From Artemisia argyi (taxonomy: Eukaryota > Streptophyta > Magnoliopsida > Asterales > Asteraceae): a DNA stretch of 64,000 nucleotides. Position numbers and translations under genes: made by a program. The stretch is taken from positions 13,935,897 to 13,999,896 of the forward strand of contig CM060684.1 of NCBI GenBank assembly GCA_030686995.1, in the 5' to 3' direction. Positions 47,443 through 60,652 of this stretch are shown one piece after another. Position 1 is the first letter of the stretch, and each line of letters starts with the position of its first letter. Below the pieces are notes generated by a model, which worked only from the letters and a program-made list of their open reading frames with translations, was not told where the DNA came from and searched no databases.

Positions 47443-47929
47443 CTTATAATCTTAATTGTCTAAACCTTTTCTTCTTAATGACAATTAGATTACTTCTTAA
47501 TCTTCTCTTAATTTCATTTTTACAAAAGACAAATACCACCAAATCTCCCACAATCCTTCCCAAATATTCCTTCCCAACATTCTCTAAATATTTTCTTACA
47601 CCACTTACGCAATGTGTACCTCTTGTCCCCTATACTCCCACACACAATACTCCCTCTCCGCGAATCGCATCTCCCGAGAGTCATCAAATGCAGCTTGCCG
47701 CACCCTTTCTCGAGGAGCCCTTTGCGGGACTTCGCCAACCTCCTGGGCTGGCCCGTCTGTACAAATCAACACAGAATTGTCCGAAGGAGCTCATCATTTT
47801 TGGTCAAATCTGAACTGCAAAACATACAAAAACACTCAGAAATGCATCAAATTACTAAAAATATTTCAAAATTGTGTTTTATATGTTTTAGAGGCAAAAT
47901 GAGTAAAAACAGGTGAAAAACGTACAAAG

Positions 47930-48430
47930 TTTGCAAAATCGGCAGTTTCAGTCCCCAAACTTTCAAAAATTGGCAAAAATAGTCCCTGAGCACTTATTTG
48001 GAAAGAAAAGTCACCAAAGGTCCTTTTGAAATCACAAGTTGTCATATTTAGTCCTTTGGTGAAAAATTGGAAAAGTTTTGGAAAATTACAAAATTAGTCC
48101 CTGGAGTTTCAAACTTTGGCAGATTTGGTCCCTGGCGGGATATTTTTGAATGAAAAATCAATTTTGGTCCTTGAGAAGTCACAAAAGTCATTTTTGGTCC
48201 TTGGGTAAAATGTTTGTGGAAATTACATGTTTGGTCCCTGTACTTTGCAAACTTGTCAAAATTGGTCCCCGGGTATTTTAAAATGAAAAATTATCATCAT
48301 GGGTCCTTAGATAATTCAAATATGTCAATTTCAACCCTTGGAGCAATATTTTGGAAAGTGGCAGGTTCAGCCCCTCATGTTTCAGCCATTTACACTTATG
48401 GTCCTTGTAATTATAGCAAACCAAATGGAC
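47930..48430 (+). repeat. Degenerate tandem repeat around TTTGGTCCCTG
   Basis: At least nine variants of TTTGGTCCCTG/TAGTCCCTGAG recur every 40-70 bp, each followed by A/T-rich filler with AAAATTGGCAAAA-like phrases. Such stretches occur in long LTRs of Asteraceae retroelements as I know them; here it may be part of the LTR ending at 51621. Confidence 0.55.
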
Positions 48431-51400
48431 CCTTTTATTTATTACTACCCAAACCAAACCCAAAACCAAAACAAAACCTGATCCAAACAAACTAAACCCC
48501 CCAAGCCCAAAATATAAACCGGCCCACTCCCTAACCCTTTAATATTACCTGGTCGTTTGACCAGGTCAAACTCCTTCATCCCTAACCTCCTTCCTTCCAC
48601 CATTAACACCCTAATTACGAGGTCCTTGTCTTCCCCCTCCTCACCAACTATCATTAATGCACTCACCTACACCCAACCAAACCCCCTCCTCAATTAATTC
48701 CCACACCAAACTGCCCAATCCCACTTTTCCCGCCAAAAGGAGTTTAAACGGCCAGGATCAAATATAAGCCATCCAACGGCCATAAATGAAGTGGGAAAGA
48801 AATTGAAGCACCTCAGGGCCTATTGAAGTCAAAGAAGTAAGAAGATGGAAAGATATCTAGTGTAGAGTAGTTTTTAGAAAAATATTTTTAGTGTCGTTTT
48901 TATTTTTAAATGTAATCTTTAGTTTTAAATTGTTGTATTAAGTTTATTATTGTAATTTAAACTCTTGTTAACATCAATTTCAAGTTTCAATTCCATTTTT
49001 TAGTTTATGCAATTTTTCTCAAAAATCTCTATATCACTTAATATCAGTAAATGTTGTTGCTTAGAGTTTACATGAGCTTAATTATGTTTAAGTATAAGCT
49101 TTCCAAAGCTCAGAAAGCATTGGCATTCAGTTTGGATAAGGAAAGCAGAAACAATCACAAATCATAGAAAAATAAAAAACAAAATGAGAATTAGTGTGTA
49201 TGTGTGAATGAAGGAAGAAGCAAGGTGAAATGTGGATTCCGGTGGGTATTAGAGCTTAGTGGGAGCATTAGGAGATGTTTATGGTCATTGGTTTATAATA
49301 TCAGTTGATTATCATCTTGTAAGCTTTTCTTTTAAGATTTTTGCTTTTAACTATAACAGTGCTTCTTTTGTGCTTATTGACTGTTTATTTGTGCTTATTA
49401 GGTACATTTAAATCAGTTTAGTGTTTACTATTAGGTGTTAGTCTATCAAAGTCCATTTGAGCTCTAAAGTTTAAGTTAACTGTCCTAATTAGTGGTATAT
49501 AGAAATCAAGTGTCTGTGGTGTTAGGTCATGTTTTCTATGCTTGCTTAGGAATACTTAACCTCAATTAGTTATTAGATATCTGTTTTATAGCCTCAGTAC
49601 ACCCCTTTGCTTCCTAAAAATTCAAATCAGGTTCTTAAGGGGGTGTTTGGATCAGGCTTTAATTGTTAGTAGTTGTTGTTGTTAGTTGATAGGAACTTAT
49701 TGGATAATGTTCTTAGGGTATTGGTAAGTCAAAATCAAACTTTGGTTGGTCCCTTTTACAGAAAAAGTCCAAATCACACTCCCAATCACCCAACAGTCTA
49801 TCTGTTGGTGATTTGGGTTCCAAATCTTTGAAATTCAATTAAAAAATAGCTTAGGTTTCTTGATTTAGCTTCATTAGGGTCTAATAAACATCAATCAATC
49901 ACCTGTGATCAACCAAAATTCAATATAGTCAAAGTTCAAGTGTTTATCAAAAAGTCAAAGGTGCCTTTCTCATATTTTTTCCAAAACTTGCATGATTTGT
50001 TTTGATTTTTATGCTCAGTACTAGGACTTGAAATTTGTTCCTAATCAAAGTCTACCAGCTCTATTTTAAGATCCCACTCTTCTTTGATTTTTGAGAATTT
50101 TTCCATGGGCCCCACTTAGCTCCAAACTCACTTGCAGGGCAAGCATATGCCCTACTGCAGCAGCACATCAGCCCAACACCACCACTTGGGTGGTGGTTTC
50201 TGACCTCCACAGTGGACTACAAGCCACCCATTTGATTCCATTCAACCCCCCTCCTGGTAGGCTTGGGATTTTGACCATTTATTTGACCTTGGAACCCCTG
50301 GGACCCACTTGGAATTGCTCCTTTTGTTTGTCCAATTTCTGAGTGATAATTGGTTTTTGGAATTGTTTATTAAGTGCTTATTTGCTTATTCTGTGGTCCC
50401 CTTGTGCTTTTTCTTGCTTAATCAAGTTTCATAAATTATTTAGATCAGAATTAACAAGAGTGGGTCCTACTTAAGCTCATTTGAGCTCATTTTCCTTTTT
50501 GGTAAACAAAAGTCAACTGTGGAGCTAATAAGCTTCCACAGTGCTTATTATTAAGTTAAAAAAAAGTTGTTTTCACAAAAAGTATTTGGTTTTAGGTCTA
50601 AAATAGATTTGTAAAAGAAAAATCCAGAAAAAAAACAATTTAATTTTAAGTGATAGTTTCTATTTAATGTAATTTACATTTTAATTTTCATTTTTATATT
50701 TTTATTAAGTACTTGGCATTTTTATATTTTTATTAATTACTTTTTATAGTAAAGTAATTTTAGTAAATTTCTCAGATTTTTATTTTATCATTTGGTATTT
50801 ATTAGATTTAATATTAATTTTATTTATACTTAATTAATAATTAAGTTTTAAATAGCATAATTAGTTTTTATTAAGTAGTACCTAGTTTTTATATTTTTCA
50901 TAGCTTTTATATGTTATAAAACATTTTTTGAAATTTTTCTAGAATTTTTGCTATTCATTTGGTATTTTTTATAATTTAAAATAGTTTAATTAGGTAATTA
51001 ATAATTAATTAGTAATTAATTAATAGAAAAATCACAAAAGAGAAAAATACATATTTTTAGTTTTAAAATTTTTTTTTAGTTATTTTATAATTTTAGAAAT
51101 TAAATTTTCACTTTTCTAGTATTTAATTAATATTATATTGTATTTAAGTATTTTAAATATTAATAATTAGTAATTAATTAATAATAAATAATTAATTAGT
51201 GAAAAAATTTATTTTCTTTTTCTAAAAATTTTCTTTTATCTTTTAGTTTGTAAAAAAGTCATTTTCACCCCCTGGGGGTTTTCAGATTTCAGTTTTTACG
51301 TTTTATTTTGTACATTTACGTAAATTTAAATATAAACGTACGCGTTTTAGGTTTTAAACGTTTCTGGCTTTTCTGATTCCACAGTCTTGTTCATATAGCT

Positions 51401-51621
51401 TATTTAAGCTATTTCCTTGTAGATTCCTTAGTTCAGATCAATCTCAAACCTTTTCCTGTCCAAATTCACCCGATCACAAATCCGTTTGTTAACCATCACA
51501 CCTCGTCGGGACATAACGACCCGGGGAAACACTATACTTCCGCGGAACATTGAGCCTAAGGAGTTTGACTATCTTGACCACATCCGTGGTTGACTTTAGT
51601 TGACTGCTTCTCCCTCAATCA
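48431..51621 (+). other. Noncoding sequence ending in a retrotransposon LTR
   Basis: No gene recognised. 50560-51240 is extremely A/T-rich (repeated TAATTAATTAG). The right end, CTCAATCA at 51621, is directly followed by a tRNA-Asp primer site, so the right part must be the 5' LTR of the plus-strand element that follows. I could not locate the LTR start. Confidence 0.45.
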
Positions 51622-51627
51622 AATTTT

Positions 51628-51645
51628 TGGCGCCGCTGCCGGGGA
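51628..51645 (+). other. Primer binding site, tRNA-Asp type
   Basis: TGGCGCCGCTGCCGGGGA differs by two bases from the complement of the plant tRNA-Asp 3' end. Confidence 0.8.
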
Positions 51646-51930
51646 TGTTGTGCGCGTTTTTCTAAAAAACGGTTTGCTGATTAGTGTTTTTGGAATTCAA
51701 TCCTTTGTAAATTTCCCATCCTTGTTCATATTATCTTATTATTATCATATAAAAACAAAACTGTTCTCGAAAACATTTTAAATCAAGTTTTCAACGAACA
51801 CAAAAACACAAAAACATTTTCTTTCCTATTTGTACCAAATGTTTATCCAAAAATCCAAAAATAATCACCTTTACCCTCTCACCTTTTTGATTCTTTATCC
51901 CTACCCCTCTATACACATTTGATTCTTTCT

Positions 51931-53712
51931 ATGTCTCATCCACACTTTCTGGTTTGCCAGTGGTGTGGTAGTTCTTATAATGGTGGTAATTGCCCTGGTT
52001 GTGGCATGGTAGAGTCAGGAAACGAGTCTGTCTATAACCAAGATCCCTATTCCTATCATGACACCACTGATTCATTCCACCAGCTACCACACCATCAGTC
52101 ACATCAGTTTTACTGTTGTGAGTACTGTGGTGGTTCATACTACAGTTATGATTGTCAATCAGGAAACACGCTTGTCTATGAGCAGTTTCCTGATAACGAT
52201 TATAACTTTAGCACATACGACTCACAGCCACATCAGTTTTACTGTTGTGATTAGTGTGGAGGTTCACACTTCAGCTCAGATTGTCAAACGGGGAATCCAT
52301 TTCCTTGTAACACTTTTGACACATCGTATTATGACGAACCTCCATCTCCACCAATTCCTCAAAGTCTTCTCCTTGATCTTTTGGATTTAGTGAAAGATTT
52401 GAAAGGAATTACACATACCCCAGATAATCCAAACCAAAAATCGATGGAAGAATTGTTAGCTGAAGAACAGGCTGCTAAAATAAATTCCCAAGATGCTTAT
52501 GAAAGATCTATTAGGGAATCAATTGAAAAAGAAAAAGCAGCCAGATCTAGCTCTCGATTCCGTTTCATTCCTGATGACGGTGATGATGAGGATATCCTTG
52601 ATATTCTTCAATTTTATAAAGATTCATCAGATGAGACACCATCAGTTGAGATTCCATCTCAACCCACTCTTATCACACCCAAGGTTCCCACTCACTCTCT
52701 GAGCATGGGGGACGAGCATTTTGACACTGTTCCTAATAAGGAATCGGACGGTTTCATAAAGTCTAGTGTCGAGGACCTTGTTCCAATCCCAAGAGAGTCA
52801 CAGGGAATTCTTGATCGTATGTGTGATATCCCTCCTCCTCTTGTCTTCCCGAATGATGATGTTCAGATGTTCTCCGATTCTACTGATGACGATTCGTTAT
52901 CTTGTGGAGACATCGTTTTTATGGAAGAATTACCTTCTAAGCTAGTTAGCTTAGAAGAAGAGAATGTTGAGATTGACACTGAAATCAAGGATGAAGCACT
53001 TCGTGCAACATTATTGAATGTCTATCTCCTCATTTCTAAGATCGAGGCTTTCAATATGAAACCTATTTCATCTCCTATCCCCATAAAGGATAGTGACATT
53101 TTCTCCGATGATCATATTCCGGAGTTTGAAGCCTTTACTTTTGATCATATGGGAGAGAAGATTAGTGGCAGTACCACTTCTCATTCTCAAATTTCTCTCC
53201 CCGAATATGATTCTTTCACCTTTTAGGAGTTCTCCCATGAACTCACTCATATCATATCTCCACCGGAGTATGATAACTTCTACTTTGATCTAGACAAAGA
53301 TGAGTTTTATGTTCCGGAGGGAAATATTCTCAACCTTGAGAATTTGATTGATATCAAAATCCCAACCCTCCCACCCATATGTCTAGATCATCCGAGCTTA
53401 AGTGATGAGATTCATGATACACCAATTATGGATTCTCTTTTTGATGATGATGACTTTATCTTGATTGTCATCAAGATCTTTATACCTTTCTACACCTATC
53501 GGGTGACTTCTCCTGTTCTTCACTCCTTCGGGAATGAAGACATTATCTTTGACCCCGGCATCACCGCTTATAGTTTATACTATTTTAAGCTAGGGTCTGT
53601 ATATCTCATCGGAGTGGAACTTTCACGTGCTTCAAATGTTTGTCCAAACATCTTGAATGAAAGTCCGATGGAGATTCCTTCTTCCACATCATGCTTCCCC
53701 AAGGACAAATGA
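51931..53712 (+). pseudogene. Zinc-knuckle and acidic retroelement protein with two in-frame TAG codons
   Basis: One frame from MSHPHFLVCQWC to TGA 53710-53712, interrupted only by TAG at 52252-52254 and at 53224-53226. N-terminal part: three related Cys repeats, CQWCGSSYNGGNC, CEYCGGSYYSYDC and a third of form C-x2-C-G-G-S-H-x4-C, the only one with the CCHC histidine; the first TAG lies between its first two Cys. Then a Lys/Glu-rich helix (EELLAEEQAAKINSQDAYER), an acidic stretch (FIPDDGDDEDILDILQFY) and motifs typical of an abundant composite-family retroelement protein (SLSMGDEHFDTV, SSVEDLVPIPRESQGI, FGNEDIIFDPGI, NESPMEI). Probably a gag-like RNA-binding protein; no enzymes. Confidence 0.7.
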
Positions 53713-53951
53713 ACTCGGGGTCGAGTCAAGCTAGCGACTCGGTAAACAAAAACAGTAGCATGCTTATAGGGTTTTCACCCTAAGTGTGGGGGAGTCACCC
53801 ATGCTGTGGTTACAAATGAAGTGAAAATACAAAACTGGTGTTTCCACGTTTAGCTTGTAATGTTGCCCTTTTACGTTCAAAGAGTCGCCATAATAGCCGG
53901 GACTTTGAATATTGAGGACAATATTCATGCTAAGTGTGGGGGGTATTCTAG

Positions 53952-55362
53952 TGATGAGGCGAAAAATGAACCACTTTTAGGGGGTCATTTAAGCCCGGAA
54001 TTGAATTTATTTGATCAAATATTGCCCTAAATCGTTTCTTTTATGATTTTAGGTACTTTGGGAGAGAAATCTAGAAAAGGAAGCAATTCGGACGTTTTTG
54101 GAGCATAAAAGTGAAGAAAACACCAAAGTCTTAATTTTCCTTACTGGGAACAGTAGGTGACGGTGTCAAGAGCAACACCCTGATGGCGTCAAGAGTAAAT
54201 TGCATGACGGCCCAGTGCAAACATGAAGGCGTCACAAGTAGAGCGTCAAGAGTAAAACACGTGACGGCCTGGAAGGACCTAACACATGACGGCGTCAGAT
54301 GTAGATCTAGGCAGTCCGAGTATTATTTTGGCGGCGAGATGACGGCGTCACCTATTTTGTCTTGCCGCTGTCAGCCTCAATTTCCTATATATAGTTTTCT
54401 AATTTTCATTCATAAGAAAAGAGAGAAGTTTGGAGAAACCCTAAGGCCGAACCAATTACGAATTTTACAGGGTTTCCAAGGGTTTTCAGCCCTTGAACCC
54501 TTTCATGTGTAATTGAGATAAGTGTTTTTCAAATTCAATCAATATGTCTATGTGTTGGTTGTCTATATCATGTTCTTGTCTTAATTCCATCATGCTAGGC
54601 TAGATCTATCTTGTGTTTGCTTAGATCTAATGAAACCTAGATGTTGATTATGTGTTGATTACTTGTTTATGGTTGTATTGGATGAATGATTTCGATGTTA
54701 GGCTTAAGAAAGCTGGCAGATCTCCAAATGGTAACATGCTTGAACGTCTTAGGAAACATGAACTGACGTGCACTAGGTTTTATTGGTTGTATTTAATGCA
54801 TGAGTAAATTCTAATGATCCCATGTTAGGAGCTTCTTAGCCGACTAGACATAGGAGTGAAGTAGGCACTCATAGGATTGGGGAATTAAGTGCGCCACCCC
54901 ATGAATGGTATTAAGGAATACAATCCGTCATCCACGCAACTATAGCAAGTAATTAACGTGTAAAAGATATTTAGGGAGTAGTGAAATCTAAGTAAACACA
55001 ATTTCTCCACTTATTGCTCACAACCTTAGTTAATTTAGTTTTATTTTCATTTCTAGTATTTTATTTTGATTGCATCTTTAGTATTGGGTTAGTTGACTAG
55101 CAACTAATTCCGCCCAAATCCTTAAAACCCGAGATATTTACTTGCTTTCTAAAAAATATAAAAATACAAAAATAATCATCCCTCATCTCTAGAACTAGTA
55201 TTTAGGTTTTCTAATTCTAGCGACACTATTCCTAGCTGAACGATCAATCCCCCGGTACTTGTCACTATACTACACTACAATGATCAGGTACACTGCCTTG
55301 TGGGGTTGTAAGCTTCTCAAGATCCCTTGAGATGTAAAGCCTAGTGCAATCCCTACGCATCA
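53952..55362 (+). repeat. Athila-like LTR shared by two internal regions (1411 bp)
   Basis: Starts TGATGAGGCGAAAAATG and ends CCCTACGCATCA, the reverse complement arrangement of the LTRs at 29-37 and 57-64 kb but more diverged. A purine tract precedes it (as for a 3' LTR) and a primer site follows it (as for a 5' LTR). TGACGGCGTCA-like dyads lie at about 54155-54350 upstream of TATATATAG (54393-54401). Confidence 0.88.
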
Positions 55363-55368
55363 AGTTTT

Positions 55369-55387
55369 TGGCGCCGCAGCCCGGGGA
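55369..55387 (+). other. Primer binding site, tRNA-Asp type
   Basis: TGGCGCCGCAGCCCGGGGA directly after the LTR; like 35474-35492 it departs from the perfect tRNA-Asp complement in the middle. Confidence 0.8.
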
Positions 55388-55534
55388 ATAGTTATTGTCT
55401 AGGTTAGAATTTCTTTTTATTAGGTCTACTTGCTAGATTCCTTTCTAGTAAGATTTTATTTTTAATTTTTAGGTCTTCTTTAGTCTATCTTATTTCTTTG
55501 TGTTTTTGTTCGTAACTCTTCACCACCCGACATC

Positions 55535-56789
55535 ATGGACGATGGGAACATCTTTGAACCCGTCATCCCACCACAACAAAACCCACCACTAGAACCTCTT
55601 AGGCCCCGAACCTTAGGAGAGTATTCCCGACCTAGCCACCAAGGCTACCGAAACACCATTGAGCTCACCGGAGCCAATGTGACCCCCTTGCGATCCGACA
55701 CCATCTGGTTGGTGCAAAGCGGATGTGCATTCCATGGACTTCGTTCCGAAGATCCAAGTCAACATCTTAAGGACTTCCTTAAAATCGTAGACTCCATAGA
55801 CCTAGATGTTGAAACTAGAGAGACAACCCGATTACGCCTATTCCAATTCTCTCTACGGGATCAAGCTAGTCAATGGCTTGAGCGTTTACCCGCGGGATCC
55901 ATCACCACATGGGATGATCTCACCACTCGTTTTCTTGCTCAATTTTTCCCACCAGGGAGAACTACTAAGCTTAGAAATGACATCTTGATGTTCCAACAAC
56001 GTCAAAATGAATCTCTTTATGAAGCATGGACTCGTTTCAAGGACTTACTCCAAAAAGTCCCTCATCATGGCATAGATCTTTGGCTCCAAGTCCAAATCTT
56101 TTATGACCATATCAATCTCTCCACGAGGCGAGCCATTGACCAATCGGGAGGTGGTAAGCTATGTGATCTAAGTGCGGAACAATCATGGGAACTCATAGAA
56201 GATCTTTCTCTCTATGACAACGAAAGTTGGAATGATCCCCGTGATTTGAACAAAACGGTCAAGGCAATATCTTTGCCTTCAAACAACTCTAGCACTCCCG
56301 ACCGTAGGATCATGGAACTTGAGGACCAAGTCAAGTTTCTCATGAAATCTTACGAAGCTCTTAAGCCTTCAATCCAAGTGAACAAAATCACTTTTCATGC
56401 GAATTATGTAGTGGTCTCCATGACACTCGTGATTGTGTGGAACTCCCCGGAACAGCTTTTGCGGACTACGCATCCACGCGTACCGACGAAGCGGGAGATA
56501 AGTGGTACACTTTCAAACCCGAGCCAAACCCTTACGGTGATTCATACAACCCCTCTTGGAAAAATCACCCAAACCTTAGGTGGAAACCAAATCAACCCAA
56601 TTCTTTCAATCCGCCTAATCGTTACCAACCAAACGGTCCACCCTCCAACCGTACTTTCAACAACAATCCTTCTAACAACTATGGTAGTACCAACAATCTT
56701 GAAGGATTGATGTCAAAGTTCATGGCATCTCAAGAAGCTCGCATAGCTAGGTTTGAAACCGAATTCAACCAATAACAAACGAAGATGAC
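55535..56789 (+). pseudogene. Gag of the plus-strand Athila-like element, frameshifted and truncated
   Basis: Starts MDDGNIFEPVIPPQQNPP and is open through the retrotransposon gag domain (FSLRDQASQWLERLPAGSIT, FLAQFFPPGR). Near 56392 one base is missing relative to the copy at 61-63 kb, so the zinc-knuckle region falls out of frame; the following frame (ELPGTAFADYASTRTDEAGD onward) continues to a TAA at 56773-56775 where the other copy has Gln. The sequence stops at 56789 within the stretch that reads TEMT in the other copy, where the minus-strand element inserted. Confidence 0.82.
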
Positions 56790-58206
56790 TGATGCGTGGG
56801 AATCGCAACAGGCTTTACCTCTCGAGGGATCTCGAGAAGCTTACAACCCCCACCAGGCAGTGTACCTGATCGTTGTAGTATAGTATAGTGACAAGTACTG
56901 GGGGATTGATCGTTCAGCTTAGGAATAGTGTCGCTAGGATTAGAAAGCCTAAATACTAGTTCTAAAGGTGAGGGATGATTATTTTTGTGTTTTTATATTT
57001 TATGGAAAGCAAGTAAAAATCTCGGGTTTTGGAAGAGTGGGCGGAATTAGTTGCTAATCAACTAACCCAATACTAAGATGCAATCAAAATAAAATACTAG
57101 AAATGAAAGTAAACTAATTTATACTAAGGTTGTGAGCAGTAATTGGAGAAAATGTGTTTACTTAGATTTCACTACTCCCTAGATATCTTTTACACGTTAA
57201 TTACTTGTTATAATTGCATGGATGACGGATCGTATTCCTTAATACCATTCATGGGGTGGCACACATAACTCCCCAATTCTATGAGCTCTTATCTCCTCCT
57301 ACACCATGCCCAGCACAACTATAGGGATTGTAAACAGTGGCTCATGCATTAAATACAACCAATAAAGACCTAGTGCGCGTTGGTTCATGTTTTTTAAGAC
57401 GTTCAAGCATGTTACCAATTGGAGATCTGCCAGTTTTCTTAAGCCTAACATATAAATCATTCATCCAAGACAAGAATAAACAAGTAATCAACACATAATC
57501 AACATCTAGGTTTCATTAGATCTAAGCAAACACAAAAGAGATCTAGCCTAGCATGATAGAATTAAGACAAGAACATGATATAGACAACCAACACATAGAC
57601 ATATTGATTGAATTAGAAGAACACTTATCTTGATTAATCATGCAAGGTATCAAGGGGTTGGAACCCTTGAAAAACCTGTAAAGTTACACCAAAATCGTAC
57701 TTAGGGTTTCTCCCAAAACTTCTCTTTTTAAATGTGAAAAATTAGAAAACTATATATAGAAAAATAGGTTTGAAGGCGTCAAGAGTAATCTTGTGACGCC
57801 GTCACCTCGCCGCCAAAACTCTTCTCGGACTGCCTAGATCTACTTCTGACGCCGTCAAGAGTTATATGTTTCCAGGCCGTCACGACTCTTTTACTCTTGA
57901 CGCCCTTCCTACGTGACGCCGTCAAGACTCCTCTGGGTCGTCATGGATTTTCATGAAATTTGCTCTTGACGCCGTCAAGGTGTTGCTCTTGACGCCGTCA
58001 CCTACTGTTCCGAGCATGGAAAATTGAGACTTTGGCGTTTTCTTCACTTTTATGCTCCAAAAACGTCCGAATTGCTTCCTTTTCCAGATTTCTCACCCAA
58101 AGTACCTAAAATCACAAAAGGAACGATTTAGGGCAATATTTGATCAAATAAATTCGAATTCGGGCTTAAATGACCCCCTAAAAACGGATCATTTTTCGCC
58201 TCATCA
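56790..58206 (-). repeat. Athila-like 3' LTR (1417 bp)
   Basis: TGATGCGTGGG..CGCCTCATCA on plus. Compared with 29203-30608 it differs around the promoter: TGACGCCGTCA dyads start at 57794, 57847, 57914, 57967 and 57990, a less regular spacing. Confidence 0.9.
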
Positions 58207-60652
58207 TATACCCTTACACTTGAGATTTGCTTGTCCTCAAGCAAATGCGCTTTTATTCTAATCAAAATACAAGTTAGGGGTCATTTAACACTAATATAAA
58301 AGTAATTACAACAAATAATCGTTCCACTAAAGACCAATAGACAAGCACGGAGGTCATACACAAGCACCTCACAAATAGTGTTTAGATACTCACATCTCTC
58401 GGGTGTAAAAAAAATGTAAATTACAATATGGAAATGGAAGATATCTCTCACTACCTGTCATAGCAAAATAGATTACCATAGGCTTGGGAAAGGATCAAAC
58501 CTCCACCACATGGCGTAAGCACCTAGGATAAACTATCTAAGAGGTCTTTTAAAGGGTTGTAACGTTAGGTGTAGGGATATGAAATACACGGTTTTGTTGG
58601 ATAAAGGAACTTTTACTGGTGGCGAGTTAACAATCTTGGTTAATTACATGTACAATGTGGCATTGCTAAGCCAAGACTGGACTCGACTTAAGCTAATAAA
58701 TGAAAAATAACAAAAACATAAAATGAACATAGAATGAAAAGGGATGGTAGTCCGTATGTTTTTTCTCTTTTCTATTTTTTTTTTTTCGATTTTTTTTTTT
58801 TTGCATACACTCTTACCCTACCATCCAAAATAATACATCATAGGGGATGAGAATTCCCCTTACACTTGAATCTTTACATACTTTACAATTAACTATTCTA
58901 ATGATTCGAATTAAGATAATCAAAACACTTGGAGCACTTTTAAGATAAACGTACATATGGGGGTAATAATATTATGTTCTTCCCCATTACTCCATAAATA
59001 AGTACTTACCCATGAGTCCCAATCGTCCCAAAACAATATGTACAAGGATATGACTCGACTTAGCAACCATGTAATCAATTAGATAGTTAACTTAGGGTTT
59101 AACAAATAACAATAATGCACTAAAAATGAGCGCATACACGGAAGGCTATGGCGATTTGGTTGTACATTTAAGTGGGGTGTAACAAATTCTTCCTTTAAGT
59201 AAGATGCTTAAAGTTAGAAACGAAAAGATAGGCTCGGAGGGGTGTACTAGGGGTTTCGTGTACTAAAAATGAGTACAACGCTAAGGGTGTGGGAAAAATT
59301 AGTTGACTTAACTAGCCAAGTAATATGACTTAAATGGTCAAGTAATTATGATACGGGTTTAACACAAGGGTGATCCTAATGCCTCTTATCATGTAGTAAA
59401 TCCTACCACACGAATGTAGTCTCACTAGCGGTCTCAGGATGCATCACTAACGCAAGTTCTAGAATCTAAATGCTACCGGTACACTCATAAGCACTAATAA
59501 TAAATGCTTTTCCTATCAAATCTAAAGGCGAACCTCACATTTTTTGGTGGAAAATTTTTCTGAATATACGGTTATGTGCTAGTCATACAATCTCCTATCC
59601 ATGAGACGCTTGCTATGGCTAAAGTTTCACTCCTAAATGTTGTAAAAAATTTTAAATTTGGCGCTAAAATTGCACTAACAAGTATTTCTCATTGTTTTAT
59701 TACACATCAACCATCAAACAAAACAAACTCAAGCGAAAGTGCATATGTAAGGTATCATCTTTTTACCCTCCCCTTACACTTAAGATGAACATTGTCCCCA
59801 ATGTTCAAGTAAAGAATGTAAAAGTGAAAAAGTAAAAAGAATGAAATCAAATACTCCCCTGATTCGCTCGGTATGGATAATAGGATGGCCAGGTTAAATC
59901 TTCCTCCAAGAAAATGAACAATCAAAGCTTCCCTTCCAGAATATAAATCATCTCCTTGTCATACATAACCTGTAAAACCTGACAAAATAGACAAGACAAC
60001 CTCGCGTAAAATCGGCGGCATCCTATATAAGTTTCTAAATCCTAGAAAACATGATAAGATATAATGCTTGTGGAATGAAGTTTGCAGATCTCCTGGAGAT
60101 TATAAAACTTAATAATTTACAAAAACCATAAGACTCCGTTAGAAAAACAAAACCGGTAAAATTTCCAGATTTTAACTCCTGACGCCGTCAAGAGTAAAAC
60201 CCTGAAGCCGTCAGAATGGACCTGCAGAAATTCTTATGTTAAGTTTCCGGAAAATTTCTGGAAAAACTTGGTCCTGCTTCCTGGAAAATCCTGCAAAACT
60301 TCATTATGACTCAATACAAGCATTTGACTCTAACAAATACGAATATACATGTTCATTTAATATTGTGGAGAATCATGATCGGTTTGTTTCTTAAAAACAT
60401 ATTTGGGGTTTCCCCTTACACTTATCTTTTGCAAAAATACTTCTAGGTGGAGTTAAGACTAGGCCAAAACAACAAAGTAAAGTATTTCCACATTTTAGTT
60501 TAGAAACATGATCAACCGACAATAAAAACAAAGCATGCATACGGAAGCAAATAACAATCAAACAAAAAAAATCACACAAAACATGGGTTGCCTCCCAAGA
60601 AGCGCTTTTCTTTATTTACGAGTCTTGTAGCTAGACTCAAGGTCATGGGTTA
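58207..60652 (-). other. Noncoding 3' internal region of the nested element
   Basis: Colinear with 30609-33060. The long T run of the other copy is here broken into shorter T stretches (58759-58802). No coding capacity recognised. Confidence 0.6.

Larger units (their letters stand above)
51622..53951 (+). mobile_element. Internal region of a chimeric non-autonomous LTR retrotransposon
   Basis: Bounded on the left by an LTR end plus primer site and on the right by a purine tract and an LTR of a different family (53952 on). It encodes one long frame with zinc-knuckle repeats and an acidic C-terminal part (next entries) and no protease, RT or integrase. Two purine tracts are present: AAGTGTGGGGGAG near 53780 and AAGTGTGGGGGGTATT near 53932, the second adjacent to the LTR. 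Confidence 0.7.
53952..56789 (+). mobile_element. Athila-like element, plus strand, interrupted in gag
   Basis: LTR, primer site and the first two thirds of gag are present, then the sequence is cut at 56789 by a related element in opposite orientation. The remainder should lie beyond the window. It is older than the inserted copy: more substitutions in the LTR and at least two lesions in gag. Confidence 0.82.
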
